DNA of 9,061 nucleotides, taken from positions 1-9,061 of the forward strand of contig JAKJAB010000123.1 in NCBI GenBank assembly GCA_022707725.1. The letters are read 5' to 3'. The notes below the pieces were generated by a model. It did not search any database, was not told the origin of the DNA, and worked only from the letters and a program-made list of their open reading frames with translations. Source of the stretch: Chloroflexota bacterium (GTDB lineage: Bacteria > Chloroflexota > Anaerolineae > B4-G1 > SLSP01). Of this stretch, positions 1 to 7,661 are shown in pieces. Position 1 is the stretch's first letter; every line of letters begins with the position of its first letter. The position numbers and the translations under genes are program-made.

Positions 1-799
1 TCTCGATCCCGTACATGCCCGCGCGGTAATGCAAGCTGAAACGCTGCGGTCCGCCGATCTCCGGATAAGCGACGCTCAGGTCGCCACCCGCTGCCGATGG
101 CCCCCACGTTGGCGTCGGGGTGATCGTCGGGGTGGACGTGGCCGTCGACGTGGCAGTCGCCGTCGGGGTGTCTGTGGGCGGCGGGGGTGGCACCGGAATC
201 GTCAATTTCTGGCCGACGCGAATAACGTCGGAGCCTAAACTGTTGGCGGTCATGATTTCGTCCACGGTGACGCCATAACTTTTGGCAATCCCGCCCAGCG
301 TATCGCCGGCCTTCACGGTATAGACGACTTTGTTGCTCTCATCGGGCGACGGGGTCGGCGTGGCGGTCAGCGCCGCCATCGCCTGCTCGTCCAGGGGAAT
401 GCGCAATTCTTGATCCGGGTAAATGATATCCCCCGCGATGTCATTCGCGGCAGCAAGTGCGGCAGCGGGAATCCCATAACTATAGGCGATGCCGGAAAGC
501 GTATCCCCAGATTTGACAGTGTAGGTGATGTAGTACGTGATCGAGGTCGGCGTGGGTGAAGGCTCCACTTCGGGCGTGGGCGTGGGCAAAGACAACGCAG
601 TGTCTCCGGTTTCACCAGACATCCCTGTCGCGGTGGGTAAGGGGACAAAGGTCAGGGTGACAGCCGGCGTGCCGGACTCCGGTTCCGGCGCAGGGCGCAG
701 CAACAGGAACACCGAGACCAGGACAAAGAGCAAAACACCCAGTCCTATGGCTAGACCAACCAGAATATCCTTGCGGCGAATCGACTTTTCTTCAATCAT
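1..799 (-). CDS. Membrane-anchored protein with two LysM domains (C-terminus cut by window edge)
   Basis: The 266 visible codons start at ATG 797-799, with GGAG five bases upstream, and stay open to the left edge, so the C-terminus is missing. In order the protein has a short charged N-terminus (residues 1-11), one hydrophobic segment (about 12-34, uncleaved anchor or signal peptide), a Pro/Thr-rich spacer (about 40-86), LysM 1 (about 93-135, YTVKSGDTL...), a second spacer, LysM 2 (about 160-202, YTVKAGDTL...) and a long Thr/Pro tract (203-231) leading into unidentified sequence. LysM domains bind N-acetylglucosamine-containing glycans such as peptidoglycan, so the protein probably sits on the outer membrane face and touches the wall. 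The missing part could be an enzyme domain or only a binding region. The gene lies 76 nt after the secreted-protein gene on the same strand, so it may be co-transcribed or use its own promoter. LysM assignment is firm; the role is inferred. Confidence 0.88.
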   Translation of the reverse strand, partial: MIEEKSIRRKDILVGLAIGLGVLLFVLVSVFLLLRPAPEPESGTPAVTLTFVPLPTATGMSGETGDTALSLPTPTPEVEPSPTPTSITYYITYTVKSGDTLSGIAYSYGIPAAALAAANDIAGDIIYPDQELRIPLDEQAMAALTATPTPSPDESNKVVYTVKAGDTLGGIAKSYGVTVDEIMTANSLGSDVIRVGQKLTIPVPPPPPTDTPTATATSTATSTPTITPTPTWGPSAAGGDLSVAYPEIGGPQRFSLHYRAGMYGIE

Positions 800-831
800 C
801 GCTACTCCGACTATGCGAGGCACGCACCCTT

Positions 832-840
832 CTTATATCA
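832..840 (-). promoter_or_regulatory. Possible extended -10 promoter for the LysM gene
   Basis: Read on the minus strand this is TGATATAAG, that is TG-N followed by TATAAG, a 5/6 match to the -10 consensus with the extended TG. Transcription would begin near 825, leaving a leader of about 25 nt before the ATG at 799. No good -35 hexamer sits 15-18 bp upstream, so the call rests on the extended -10 alone. The rest of the 76-nt gap (800-875) shows only a short CCGCGCGG self-complementary run and no U-tract terminator. Confidence 0.3.
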
Positions 841-875
841 CATCTTGACAAAAGTTCACTTCTACCGCGCGGCGA

Positions 876-1916
876 TCACTCTCCCGCCACCAGCCGAACG
901 TCATCAATGAGAACGTAGGTATTGTACCAGTTGTCATAGCGATTGTGAACCTCGAGTGATAGGTTCACCCCGGTGCCACCTGGGCCTAAGTCGATGTCAG
1001 CAGTTTGCCAACCCAGATCATAGAGAGGAACCTCACAATAGTTAAAATAAGCCGGGTTCTGGTTGGCGTCACGGAATTTCAGTGCACCATCCACGAAAAC
1101 GTCAAAAGTATCATACACATCGGTCAAAGCGCGATTAAGGTCATTCGTAAAGATGCGATAGCGAAAAAGAAGGTGCATCGATTGTCCTGCCGGCGCGCTC
1201 GGTACAAAAAAATACTGCCGGATGCGCCCGTATCCTATCGGGACATCTCCATCATCACAAACATAATCCGGATCCCCGATCAAAGCGACGGGGTTATCGG
1301 CGTTGCTCGGATCGCGCGCCGCTGACGCTCCCAGAACACCCGAAACCGCCCACCCCGCCAGGCCGTCGGAGAAATCGCTGTTTGTCAGCGGCGGCGCATA
1401 GGTGCGCATGATCAGCGGCAGGTAGATATAGGTAAACTGCGGTTTCTGCTCGCGGACGACGGCTATGTCTTTGGCCGCAACCGCCATGTATGGCTCGCCC
1501 TCATAGATCAACGTCACCGTGAGCGTGGTGGTATTCACGACACCGGGACTGGCCGTAATGGGCACCGTCAGCCGGATGCCCATCGTCATCGTCTCGCTCA
1601 CACGCAGCGGCAGCGGCAACCCCACCGTCGTCCCTTCCGGATACGCCGCGTTGAAGAAGTCCACGGGCCAGCCTTCGGAGGCCACAGCCTGAAAACCGAC
1701 AAAGACATCCACATCGCCGGTATTGCTGATGGTGTGCACGTACTCCACCACGGTATCAGGATCGACGTCCACACTGTAGCCAGGCGAGACTGCAATCGTC
1801 GGCAACCCCGGCGACTGCGCGGTGGCAAGGTTCCCTCTGGATAATGCCACCAACACCAGGAACAAGGCTAGCGCGCTCATGCCACAAACGAGCAATACGC
1901 GTTTTATGGTTCTCAT
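876..1916 (-). CDS. Secreted two-domain protein (Ig-like domain plus C-terminal beta-sandwich-like domain)
   Basis: This 346-residue exported protein has no assigned function. The start is ATG 1914-1916, with AAGGAG seven bases upstream. Residues 1-33 form a signal peptide: basic MRTIKR, a hydrophobic core, and ATA|Q as likely cleavage site. Residues about 38-156 look like an Ig-like domain of the kind found in bacterial surface proteins, with alternating beta-type sequence and 'EYVHTISNTGDVDV' reminiscent of NEW3/COG1470-type domains. A 'YIYLPLIMR' motif (163-171) joins it to residues about 178-346. That region starts with NSDFSDGLAGW and ends with VLIDDVRLV, the edges typical of jelly-roll, carbohydrate-binding-like modules. 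Cys220 and Cys294 could form a disulfide. No catalytic motif is visible. The gene follows the phosphatase gene by 26 nt, so it is probably in the same operon. A surface binding or sensing role is inference. Confidence 0.85.
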   Translation of the reverse strand: MRTIKRVLLVCGMSALALFLVLVALSRGNLATAQSPGLPTIAVSPGYSVDVDPDTVVEYVHTISNTGDVDVFVGFQAVASEGWPVDFFNAAYPEGTTVGLPLPLRVSETMTMGIRLTVPITASPGVVNTTTLTVTLIYEGEPYMAVAAKDIAVVREQKPQFTYIYLPLIMRTYAPPLTNSDFSDGLAGWAVSGVLGASAARDPSNADNPVALIGDPDYVCDDGDVPIGYGRIRQYFFVPSAPAGQSMHLLFRYRIFTNDLNRALTDVYDTFDVFVDGALKFRDANQNPAYFNYCEVPLYDLGWQTADIDLGPGGTGVNLSLEVHNRYDNWYNTYVLIDDVRLVAGE

Positions 1917-1942
1917 CGTTCTTCTCCTTAATCAACTAGAAA

Positions 1943-3793
1943 TCACGGCTGTGATGTTTCAAGCGTGTTGACCTGAACAATGATCACGCTGATATTGTCA
2001 TTACCACCAGCCTGGTTGGCGGCTGCGACCAGTTGTTCACAGGCCGCCTGCGGTGAAGGCGCAGCATGCCACAACGTCCAGATGCGCGCATCGGGAACCA
2101 TCCCGCTCAGTCCATCGGAACACAGCAACAGCGCCTCGCCGGGCGCGAGCACCTGTTCGAAAACATCGAAGTCCGCTTTGGGCTTGTCGCCGACGACCCG
2201 GTAGATGACGTTGCGCCGTGGGTGTTCGCGCGCCTCCTTTGCAGTGATGTGCCCCGCCGCCACAAGTCGCTCGACGAGTGAATGATCCGTCGTAATCTGC
2301 GTCGCCCCATCCGCCGACAGCCAATAAGCGCGGCTGTCACCGATGTTGGCGATGGTCACATGTCCTCCAATCGCCAGCGCGAGCACCAACGTGCAGCCCA
2401 TGTCGCTGTCGGCAGCCCGACGTTGCGTATACACGGCCTGATTCGCAGCTACCACAATCTGTTCGAGCCAGATGCGGGCATCCGGCAGCTTGCCCTCGGC
2501 CTCCAGGCGCAAGCTATCCACAGTCTCCTGGATCGCCTGGATCGTCAACTGGCTGGCAATATCGCCCGCGGCATGGCCGCCCATCCCATCGGCGACTGCG
2601 TACACCCCCACCGGCAAGCCTAACGTCGCAAAACGGGCAGTGAGATCGAGGGGCAGCACGCTGTCTTCATTCAATGTGCGCATTCGGCCTACATCGGTAA
2701 GCATCCCAACTTGCACATGCACATTTTCAGGCGCGTGCAGACCTCGTAGAGCGCCCTCAAGCACCGCTGCAAACACGTTAGCCGTCTTTCCCATCTCCTG
2801 CGCGCGCACAAACAGCGTGACTAGCGGGTCGGCGGCGGGCGCGCCATTCGCTGCTGTACTGCTGGATGCCGCGCTATCGGACGGCATCCCCAGCAACGCG
2901 AGTAACAAAGCCGCCAATGCGCGAACGTTCTCCGCGAAATAGGTCTCGGCCTGGGCGTGAACTTCACGCGGCAGCAGCGAGACATTGTCGATGCACACAT
3001 ACCGCGCCAGGCTGTCGCCGGTCACGATATGCTCGAGGTCGATCTTCTGCAGGGTGACGTAGTGTTGGTGCAAATACGCCATCCCCTGCGCCAGTGCAAC
3101 GCCCCATTGCAGCACCTTCTCGATGGGTTGTGGGGAGGTCACATCCTGCGCCCGTTTGAAGATGGGGTCGACACGATAATGGCGCGGAGGGTCGAACGCC
3201 GTATCCGTGAAGACATCTTCGGGCAAGATCAAAGCGGGATGGCGCAAGCGCAGCGCCATTAGTTCCGCCGAAACCTGGAACATCTGCGCATCTTCGGTCT
3301 CCCGCATCAGAAATTTCGGGTAGATCAGCGTGATTCCGCGCAAATCGGCTCCACAGCGCGTGCAAGAGCGCGTCTCTTCGCCGCCAATCGGGGCATCGCA
3401 ATACGGGCAGCGGCTGAGCGGCGTCGTGCCACGCACAGCGTAGCTGTTCTGCATCGCGTCCGGCATCTCCGCAGCCGCATGAACGTTGAGCACCAGGTAA
3501 CGCCCCTCGCCCGCCAACGTCCGCTCCGGCAACACTTCCAGCACAGCGCCACGCGTGTTCGTGCGGCCCAAGGCGGCGTCCGGCTGCGGATTTCTGAACC
3601 GCGCACACAAGAGCAGGACACCAGTCAACAACACGCCGGCGACCAGCAATCCGCCCATCAACGCTGCCGCCAAACGCCCGGGGACATCCGGTTGCACACC
3701 AGGCAGATGACACGCCGAGAGCGTCATAGCCAGGCTAACAAGCCACAGCACGCGCCAGGCAAGAGCGCGCGATCGATTACTGCTGGTTTTCAT
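1943..3793 (-). CDS. PP2C-type Ser/Thr phosphatase with membrane anchor, zinc ribbon and degenerate kinase-like domain
   Basis: The C-terminal part (about 358-610) is a complete PP2C metal-dependent phosphatase, which removes phosphate from Ser/Thr residues. Its motifs are NED (375-377), ADGMGGH (401-407), GDSR (485-488), DHS (503-505), CSDG (558-561) and GGNDN (596-600). The metal-ligand aspartates D377, D402, D560 and D599 are present, so it should be active. Ahead of it lie a hydrophobic N-terminus ending in a lipobox-like LSAC (C28), a transmembrane segment (about 41-63), a CxxC-11-CxxC zinc ribbon (C129, C132, C144, C147) and a region (about 160-303) that resembles a protein kinase C-lobe with lost catalytic residues. 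The predicted topology puts the phosphatase in the cytoplasm. The start ATG lies inside the end of the cyclase gene (17-nt overlap, weak AGGA), indicating translational coupling. PP2C is certain; the kinase-like call is my own alignment. Confidence 0.93.
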   Translation of the reverse strand: MKTSSNRSRALAWRVLWLVSLAMTLSACHLPGVQPDVPGRLAAALMGGLLVAGVLLTGVLLLCARFRNPQPDAALGRTNTRGAVLEVLPERTLAGEGRYLVLNVHAAAEMPDAMQNSYAVRGTTPLSRCPYCDAPIGGEETRSCTRCGADLRGITLIYPKFLMRETEDAQMFQVSAELMALRLRHPALILPEDVFTDTAFDPPRHYRVDPIFKRAQDVTSPQPIEKVLQWGVALAQGMAYLHQHYVTLQKIDLEHIVTGDSLARYVCIDNVSLLPREVHAQAETYFAENVRALAALLLALLGMPSDSAASSSTAANGAPAADPLVTLFVRAQEMGKTANVFAAVLEGALRGLHAPENVHVQVGMLTDVGRMRTLNEDSVLPLDLTARFATLGLPVGVYAVADGMGGHAAGDIASQLTIQAIQETVDSLRLEAEGKLPDARIWLEQIVVAANQAVYTQRRAADSDMGCTLVLALAIGGHVTIANIGDSRAYWLSADGATQITTDHSLVERLVAAGHITAKEAREHPRRNVIYRVVGDKPKADFDVFEQVLAPGEALLLCSDGLSGMVPDARIWTLWHAAPSPQAACEQLVAAANQAGGNDNISVIIVQVNTLETSQP

Positions 3794-6700
3794 CTGTCCT
3801 GGCCCCCTTCAGCCGCTGCAAAGACGCCAACAGCGCCACCATGTACGTCGCCCGCGAGCGCACGTGCTGGCCTTCCTGGTTGGGGAAGCGCGTGGCTAGC
3901 GCAATGGCGCGGGTGGCCCACACGCGCGCTTTTTCGTAATCCTGCCGCCGCCGGAAGAGATCGGCGCCGATCAAGTAGAGGCGCGCGCCGCCCAACGTCC
4001 GTTCGACGCCGGAACGGGCCAGACCACGCTCGACCACGGCCAGCGCAGGCGCATAATCGCCCCGCGCCTCCAAGGCGGTCGCCTCGTGGTAGTCCAGATC
4101 CGCCAGACGGGCGATGTCGTCCGGGTTTTCCGGCTCAGCGGGCAGCATCGCGCGGGCGGCGTTCAGGTGGGAGAGCGCAGCGTCGTAATCGCCGAAGCTG
4201 ATCAGTGTATCACCCAGGAGGTGATGCGCCTCGAAGCGCGCTTCCGGCACGGCCAATCCACCGGCGTCCGCGGCCTCCAGCACACGCTCAAGCGCCTGGC
4301 GCGCCTGCACTGCCAGATACGAGCGCACGGCCTGTTGTCCCAATTCCAGATTCACCGCGACCGCTTCTTCCCACATGCGCGCTTCGTAAGCGTGATAGGC
4401 CATCAACGTGAGCCAGTTGGGAGCGGCTTTTTCGCGGTAATAGCCGAGATACTCGGTGAGCCTTTGGTGGATGAGCCGCTGGATCCGGTGTGGCAGCCCC
4501 CGGTAAGCCACTTCGCGGACCAGCGGTTGGCGGAAGATGAGCCATTCGACATCGCGCGGCGCTAACCCGAAAGGCGACAGTTGCGGAATCCGCCGCCGCA
4601 CCGCCGTATCGCTTTCCTCCCCGTAAGCAGCGACCAGCGTGGGAACCATCATCTCATCACCGACGGCCGCTGCAGCGCGCAGCAAGTGCCGGTCGGGCGG
4701 TGAGAGCTGGTCGATACGGCTCTGAATCAACCCGTAGACCATATCAGGCAGCGGGAAGTCCTCCAGCGAACCGGTCAGTTCCCACGAGTGATCGCGCCGG
4801 CGCAGCACGCCGGAGTTGATCAGCGCACGCACGGCTTCGGTGGCAAACAGGGGCAGGCCGCTGCTGCGCCCCGCCACCCATTGGGACACGGCTGCGGGCA
4901 GCGGCATATCCTCGAAGAGGCGCTGCACCAACGTCTCCATGGCCGCGTCGCTCAGCGGACCGAGAGGCAAATCGATCACATGCTCGTCCGCCGACCAACG
5001 TCGCAACACGGGAGCGTAGGCGTCTGCGGTTTCGTCGCGATGCGTCGCTACAAGCAGCAATGGCGCGCCGATCGGCGTGTTGATCAAAATGTCAAGCATG
5101 TCCAGCGAGGCCGAGGACATCCAGTGCACGTTGTCGAGGATCAGCAGGCGCGGTTGTTCGCGCGCAGCCTGCTGCCACAGTTCGAGGAACATGGATTGGC
5201 GCTGTGTGTCGCGCATCGTCGGTGGCAACGCGAGCACGTCCGGCGAAGGCGGGGCGGTCAGTCCTACCAGCGGCGCGAGCAGGGCCGCCCACGGCGCGAC
5301 GCCATAGCGCTCCAGCACCGCCTCAAGCGTTTGCTGGCGTGCTTCCGGCGAGGCCGCATCCAATCCCAAAAGCGAGGTGAGAGCCGCATCCCACCCGGCA
5401 TACGGCAAGTGCGCGGCGTATGACGGTGTCACGCCCAGATGGACGGCAAACCCGCGTTTCTCCGCTGACCGGGTTAACTCCTGCACCAGGCGGCTCTTGC
5501 CCACGCCGGCGCTGCCGTGAAGCAGCACGGCGCGAGATTCGCCTGCAAGCACGGCATCCAACACGCGCGTGAGTTGGGCACATTCGTCATCGCGCCCCAC
5601 AATGGGGATTTCCGACGCCGGCGCACCCAAAAAGACTTGCCGCAATCCACGCGCAATAAAGGGGGCCAGTGGCTCCGCCTTGCCTTTGAAACGGGTGAGC
5701 GCGCCAAACTCCCCGGCAATACGCCGCGTGACTGCGGGATGGCCTGAGGTATTCGGGCCAAGCCAGATTTGCCCAGGGGCACATTTGGACATCAGACGGG
5801 CGGCCAGGTTCACCTCGTCACCCATCACCGTGTACTCGCGGCGGCGCGCCGTTCCCATATCCCCGCCAAAGACGTAGCCCGTGTTGATGCCGAAACTGAG
5901 CGTCCCGCCAAACATCTCCTGCAATTCCAGGGCAGAGAGAACAGCTCGCAGGGGATCGTCTTCATGCCCGTGCGGCGCACCGAAGAGCGCCATGATGTAC
6001 GCGCCACTCGGCGCCACGGCGATTTTGTTGACAATGCCATCGTAGCGCTGAATAGCGTCGCGGATCTGGATGAAGGCGGTGTTCGGTTCGGCGATGGTCT
6101 GCTGCAATTTCGCCTCGTCACCCCAATAGGGCAGCAGATCCGGCAAGCCGGTCACGGCGAGCATCATCACCGTCACCCACCGGCGTTCGCTCCACATGCG
6201 GATGCGGTCCAGTGTGGGAGCGGCAACCAGCCGTTCCAGCAGGCTCAGCGCCAGGTAGGGGGTGAGCGCGTCCAGACGGGACAGAAACCACACCAGCAGA
6301 TCCCGGTCCTCCAATTGCGGGGGCTGCGGGAGCGCCATCACGCCGTGGGCGGAAGGTTTCTCGCGCAAGGCCAGCACCTGGTACAGATCGTCGTTGAGCG
6401 GGACGCAGTCTACCAGCCCCTGGCAAGCGTGGAAGGTGCTGATGTCCAGAACCGTTTCGGCAGGCGGCGCGGCGGATTGCGCGCGGCCCATGGTCGCCAA
6501 AGGCTGACCGACGGGCAGCAGCTCGCGTCCGGCGCGGTCGCCCAGTCCCAGACCAAGCATGCGTCCACTGCCCATGCCGATAGCGACGCGCAACGGAAAA
6601 CGCCCAAACGGCGTCTCCACCTCGCCCATCTCGGTCTTCATCGCAGCCTGGAATTCGAGCGACGCGGCCACAGCTCGCAGTGCGTGTTGTTCGCCCTGGA

Positions 6701-7112
6701 ACAGTACCATTCCCGCGTCGCCGCCGAACTTCTGCAAGTCCCCGCCATATTGCGCCGTGATGCGGATCAGAATATCGAGGAAACGATCCACCAGGTCCGT
6801 CAACTTCTCGGCCCCTTCGGCCGAGTCGGCCTGGGAAAAGCGCTCCGCCAGTGGGGTAAAGCCGTCGATGTCGGCGAACATCACCGTCCCCTCAAGCGAT
6901 AGGCCGATGGGGCCGGATACCGGCGCTTCGAGCATCGGCGCGGCGACGGTCATAGGGATGTAGGCGGTGACGACCTCCAGCAAGTCCCGCAGATACAGCA
7001 ACAGCGCGGGCTGATAGTACAGCAAGCGCTCGAACCAATGGGTAAGTTCCCCTTCATGCCCTGCCAATCGCCCCTGACTGGCATGAAGGGGAAAATCGGT
7101 GACCAAACTCAT
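3777..7112 (-). CDS. Soluble adenylyl cyclase-like protein: tandem class III cyclase domains, AAA ATPase, TPR repeats
   Basis: This is a 1111-residue cytoplasmic protein predicted to make a cyclic nucleotide, most likely cAMP from ATP. Cyclase domain C1 (about 74-230) keeps both metal aspartates, D81 (FADIDGF) and D132 (KFGGD). It has A206 where the transition-state Asn should be. Domain C2 (about 312-490) lacks the aspartates (A319, A367) but keeps K363, T428, N435 and R439 (EYTVMGDEVNLAAR), so C1 and C2 together would build one active site. An ATPase follows: VGR (505-507), Walker A GSAGVGKS (533-540), Walker B LLILD (656-660). The C-terminus (about 902-1076) has about four TPR-like repeats. 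The order matches animal sAC (ADCY10). The Lys/Thr base-recognition pair fits class IIIb enzymes. Start ATG 7110-7112 follows the isomerase stop by 10 nt with only a weak GGA, suggesting coupling. A catalytically dead, ATPase-driven regulator is the alternative. Confidence 0.93.
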   Translation of the reverse strand: MSLVTDFPLHASQGRLAGHEGELTHWFERLLYYQPALLLYLRDLLEVVTAYIPMTVAAPMLEAPVSGPIGLSLEGTVMFADIDGFTPLAERFSQADSAEGAEKLTDLVDRFLDILIRITAQYGGDLQKFGGDAGMVLFQGEQHALRAVAASLEFQAAMKTEMGEVETPFGRFPLRVAIGMGSGRMLGLGLGDRAGRELLPVGQPLATMGRAQSAAPPAETVLDISTFHACQGLVDCVPLNDDLYQVLALREKPSAHGVMALPQPPQLEDRDLLVWFLSRLDALTPYLALSLLERLVAAPTLDRIRMWSERRWVTVMMLAVTGLPDLLPYWGDEAKLQQTIAEPNTAFIQIRDAIQRYDGIVNKIAVAPSGAYIMALFGAPHGHEDDPLRAVLSALELQEMFGGTLSFGINTGYVFGGDMGTARRREYTVMGDEVNLAARLMSKCAPGQIWLGPNTSGHPAVTRRIAGEFGALTRFKGKAEPLAPFIARGLRQVFLGAPASEIPIVGRDDECAQLTRVLDAVLAGESRAVLLHGSAGVGKSRLVQELTRSAEKRGFAVHLGVTPSYAAHLPYAGWDAALTSLLGLDAASPEARQQTLEAVLERYGVAPWAALLAPLVGLTAPPSPDVLALPPTMRDTQRQSMFLELWQQAAREQPRLLILDNVHWMSSASLDMLDILINTPIGAPLLLVATHRDETADAYAPVLRRWSADEHVIDLPLGPLSDAAMETLVQRLFEDMPLPAAVSQWVAGRSSGLPLFATEAVRALINSGVLRRRDHSWELTGSLEDFPLPDMVYGLIQSRIDQLSPPDRHLLRAAAAVGDEMMVPTLVAAYGEESDTAVRRRIPQLSPFGLAPRDVEWLIFRQPLVREVAYRGLPHRIQRLIHQRLTEYLGYYREKAAPNWLTLMAYHAYEARMWEEAVAVNLELGQQAVRSYLAVQARQALERVLEAADAGGLAVPEARFEAHHLLGDTLISFGDYDAALSHLNAARAMLPAEPENPDDIARLADLDYHEATALEARGDYAPALAVVERGLARSGVERTLGGARLYLIGADLFRRRQDYEKARVWATRAIALATRFPNQEGQHVRSRATYMVALLASLQRLKGARTDENQQ
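7047..7093. repeat. 14-bp perfect inverted repeat inside the 5' end of the cyclase gene
   Basis: The left arm at 7047-7060 (TTCCCCTTCATGCC) is the exact reverse complement of the right arm at 7080-7093, with a 19-nt loop. In the mRNA it would form a long GC-rich hairpin starting about 19 nt after the cyclase start codon. It lacks a U-tract on either side that would mark a normal intrinsic terminator. It could slow or gate translation of the cyclase. Confidence 0.8.
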
Positions 7113-7122
7113 CGCATATCCG

Positions 7123-7653
7123 TTATTTTTCCTCGACCCGAATGGTTTTGATCAGATCGCCGGGCTTGCTCGTCGTCTGGGGATCGCGGATGCTGATCGA
7201 CAGCAGCACGTCCAGCCCTTCGGTAACTTTGCCGAAGACGGTGTGCCGACCATCCAGCCACGGCGTCGCCGCGAAGGTGATGAAGAACTGGCTGCCGTTG
7301 GTGTTGGCACCGGCGTTGGCCATCGACAGCACGCCGGGACCGTTGTGGCGCAACGTGGCGTCGAACTCATCGGCGAAGCGATAGCCCGGCCCGCCGCGAC
7401 CGGTTCCGGTGGGATCGCCGGCCTGGGCCATAAAGTCCTTGATCACCCGGTGAAAGGTGGTGTTATCGTAGAAACCCTCGCGCGCAAGGAAGACGAAGTT
7501 ATTCACGGTGTTGGGGACTTTGGCAGCGTAAAGCTCGATGACGATGTCCCCCTTCTCCGTCTCGATCGTGGCGACATACTGCTTCGCCGGATCGATCACC
7601 ATCGCCGGGGGGGCGGTGTACATATTGTTACGATCTGCTGGGTTTTTCGGCAT
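7123..7653 (-). CDS. Cyclophilin-type peptidyl-prolyl cis-trans isomerase, unanchored copy
   Basis: This 176-residue enzyme catalyses cis-trans isomerisation of X-Pro bonds during protein folding. Active-site residues equivalent to human cyclophilin A are all visible: R69 (FHR), F74, M75, Q77, Q122 and F124 (GSQFF), W132 and H137. Spacings are identical to the human enzyme where I could compare them. There is no signal peptide or membrane segment, so it should be cytoplasmic. I start it at ATG 7651-7653 because a strong AAGGAG sits eight bases upstream and because this Met aligns with Met100 of the upstream paralogue. An in-frame ATG at 7683 would add ten residues but has a poorer ribosome site. 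It lies between the anchored isomerase gene and the cyclase gene (10-nt gap) in an apparent operon. The physiological substrate cannot be told from sequence. Confidence 0.93.
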   Translation of the reverse strand: MPKNPADRNNMYTAPPAMVIDPAKQYVATIETEKGDIVIELYAAKVPNTVNNFVFLAREGFYDNTTFHRVIKDFMAQAGDPTGTGRGGPGYRFADEFDATLRHNGPGVLSMANAGANTNGSQFFITFAATPWLDGRHTVFGKVTEGLDVLLSISIRDPQTTSKPGDLIKTIRVEEK

Positions 7654-7661
7654 AGGTATAG

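Noticed and set aside
110..180. GC-rich repetitive stretch resembling a minisatellite
   Set aside because: It encodes the Thr/Pro/Ala-rich spacer of the LysM protein in frame, so protein low complexity explains it.
845..850. Exact TTGACA on the plus strand
   Set aside because: There is no -10-like hexamer 16-18 bp downstream and no plus-strand gene follows it.
3479..4201. Plus-strand open frame of 240 codons spanning the phosphatase/cyclase junction
   Set aside because: It has low-complexity Arg/Pro/Ala composition, no domain, and crosses two well-supported minus-strand genes.
5769..6902. Long plus-strand open frame (377 codons) antisense to the cyclase gene
   Set aside because: It is rich in Gln, His, Arg and Gly with no recognisable domain. 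It lies wholly opposite a gene with clear motifs, as expected for a shadow frame in GC-rich DNA.
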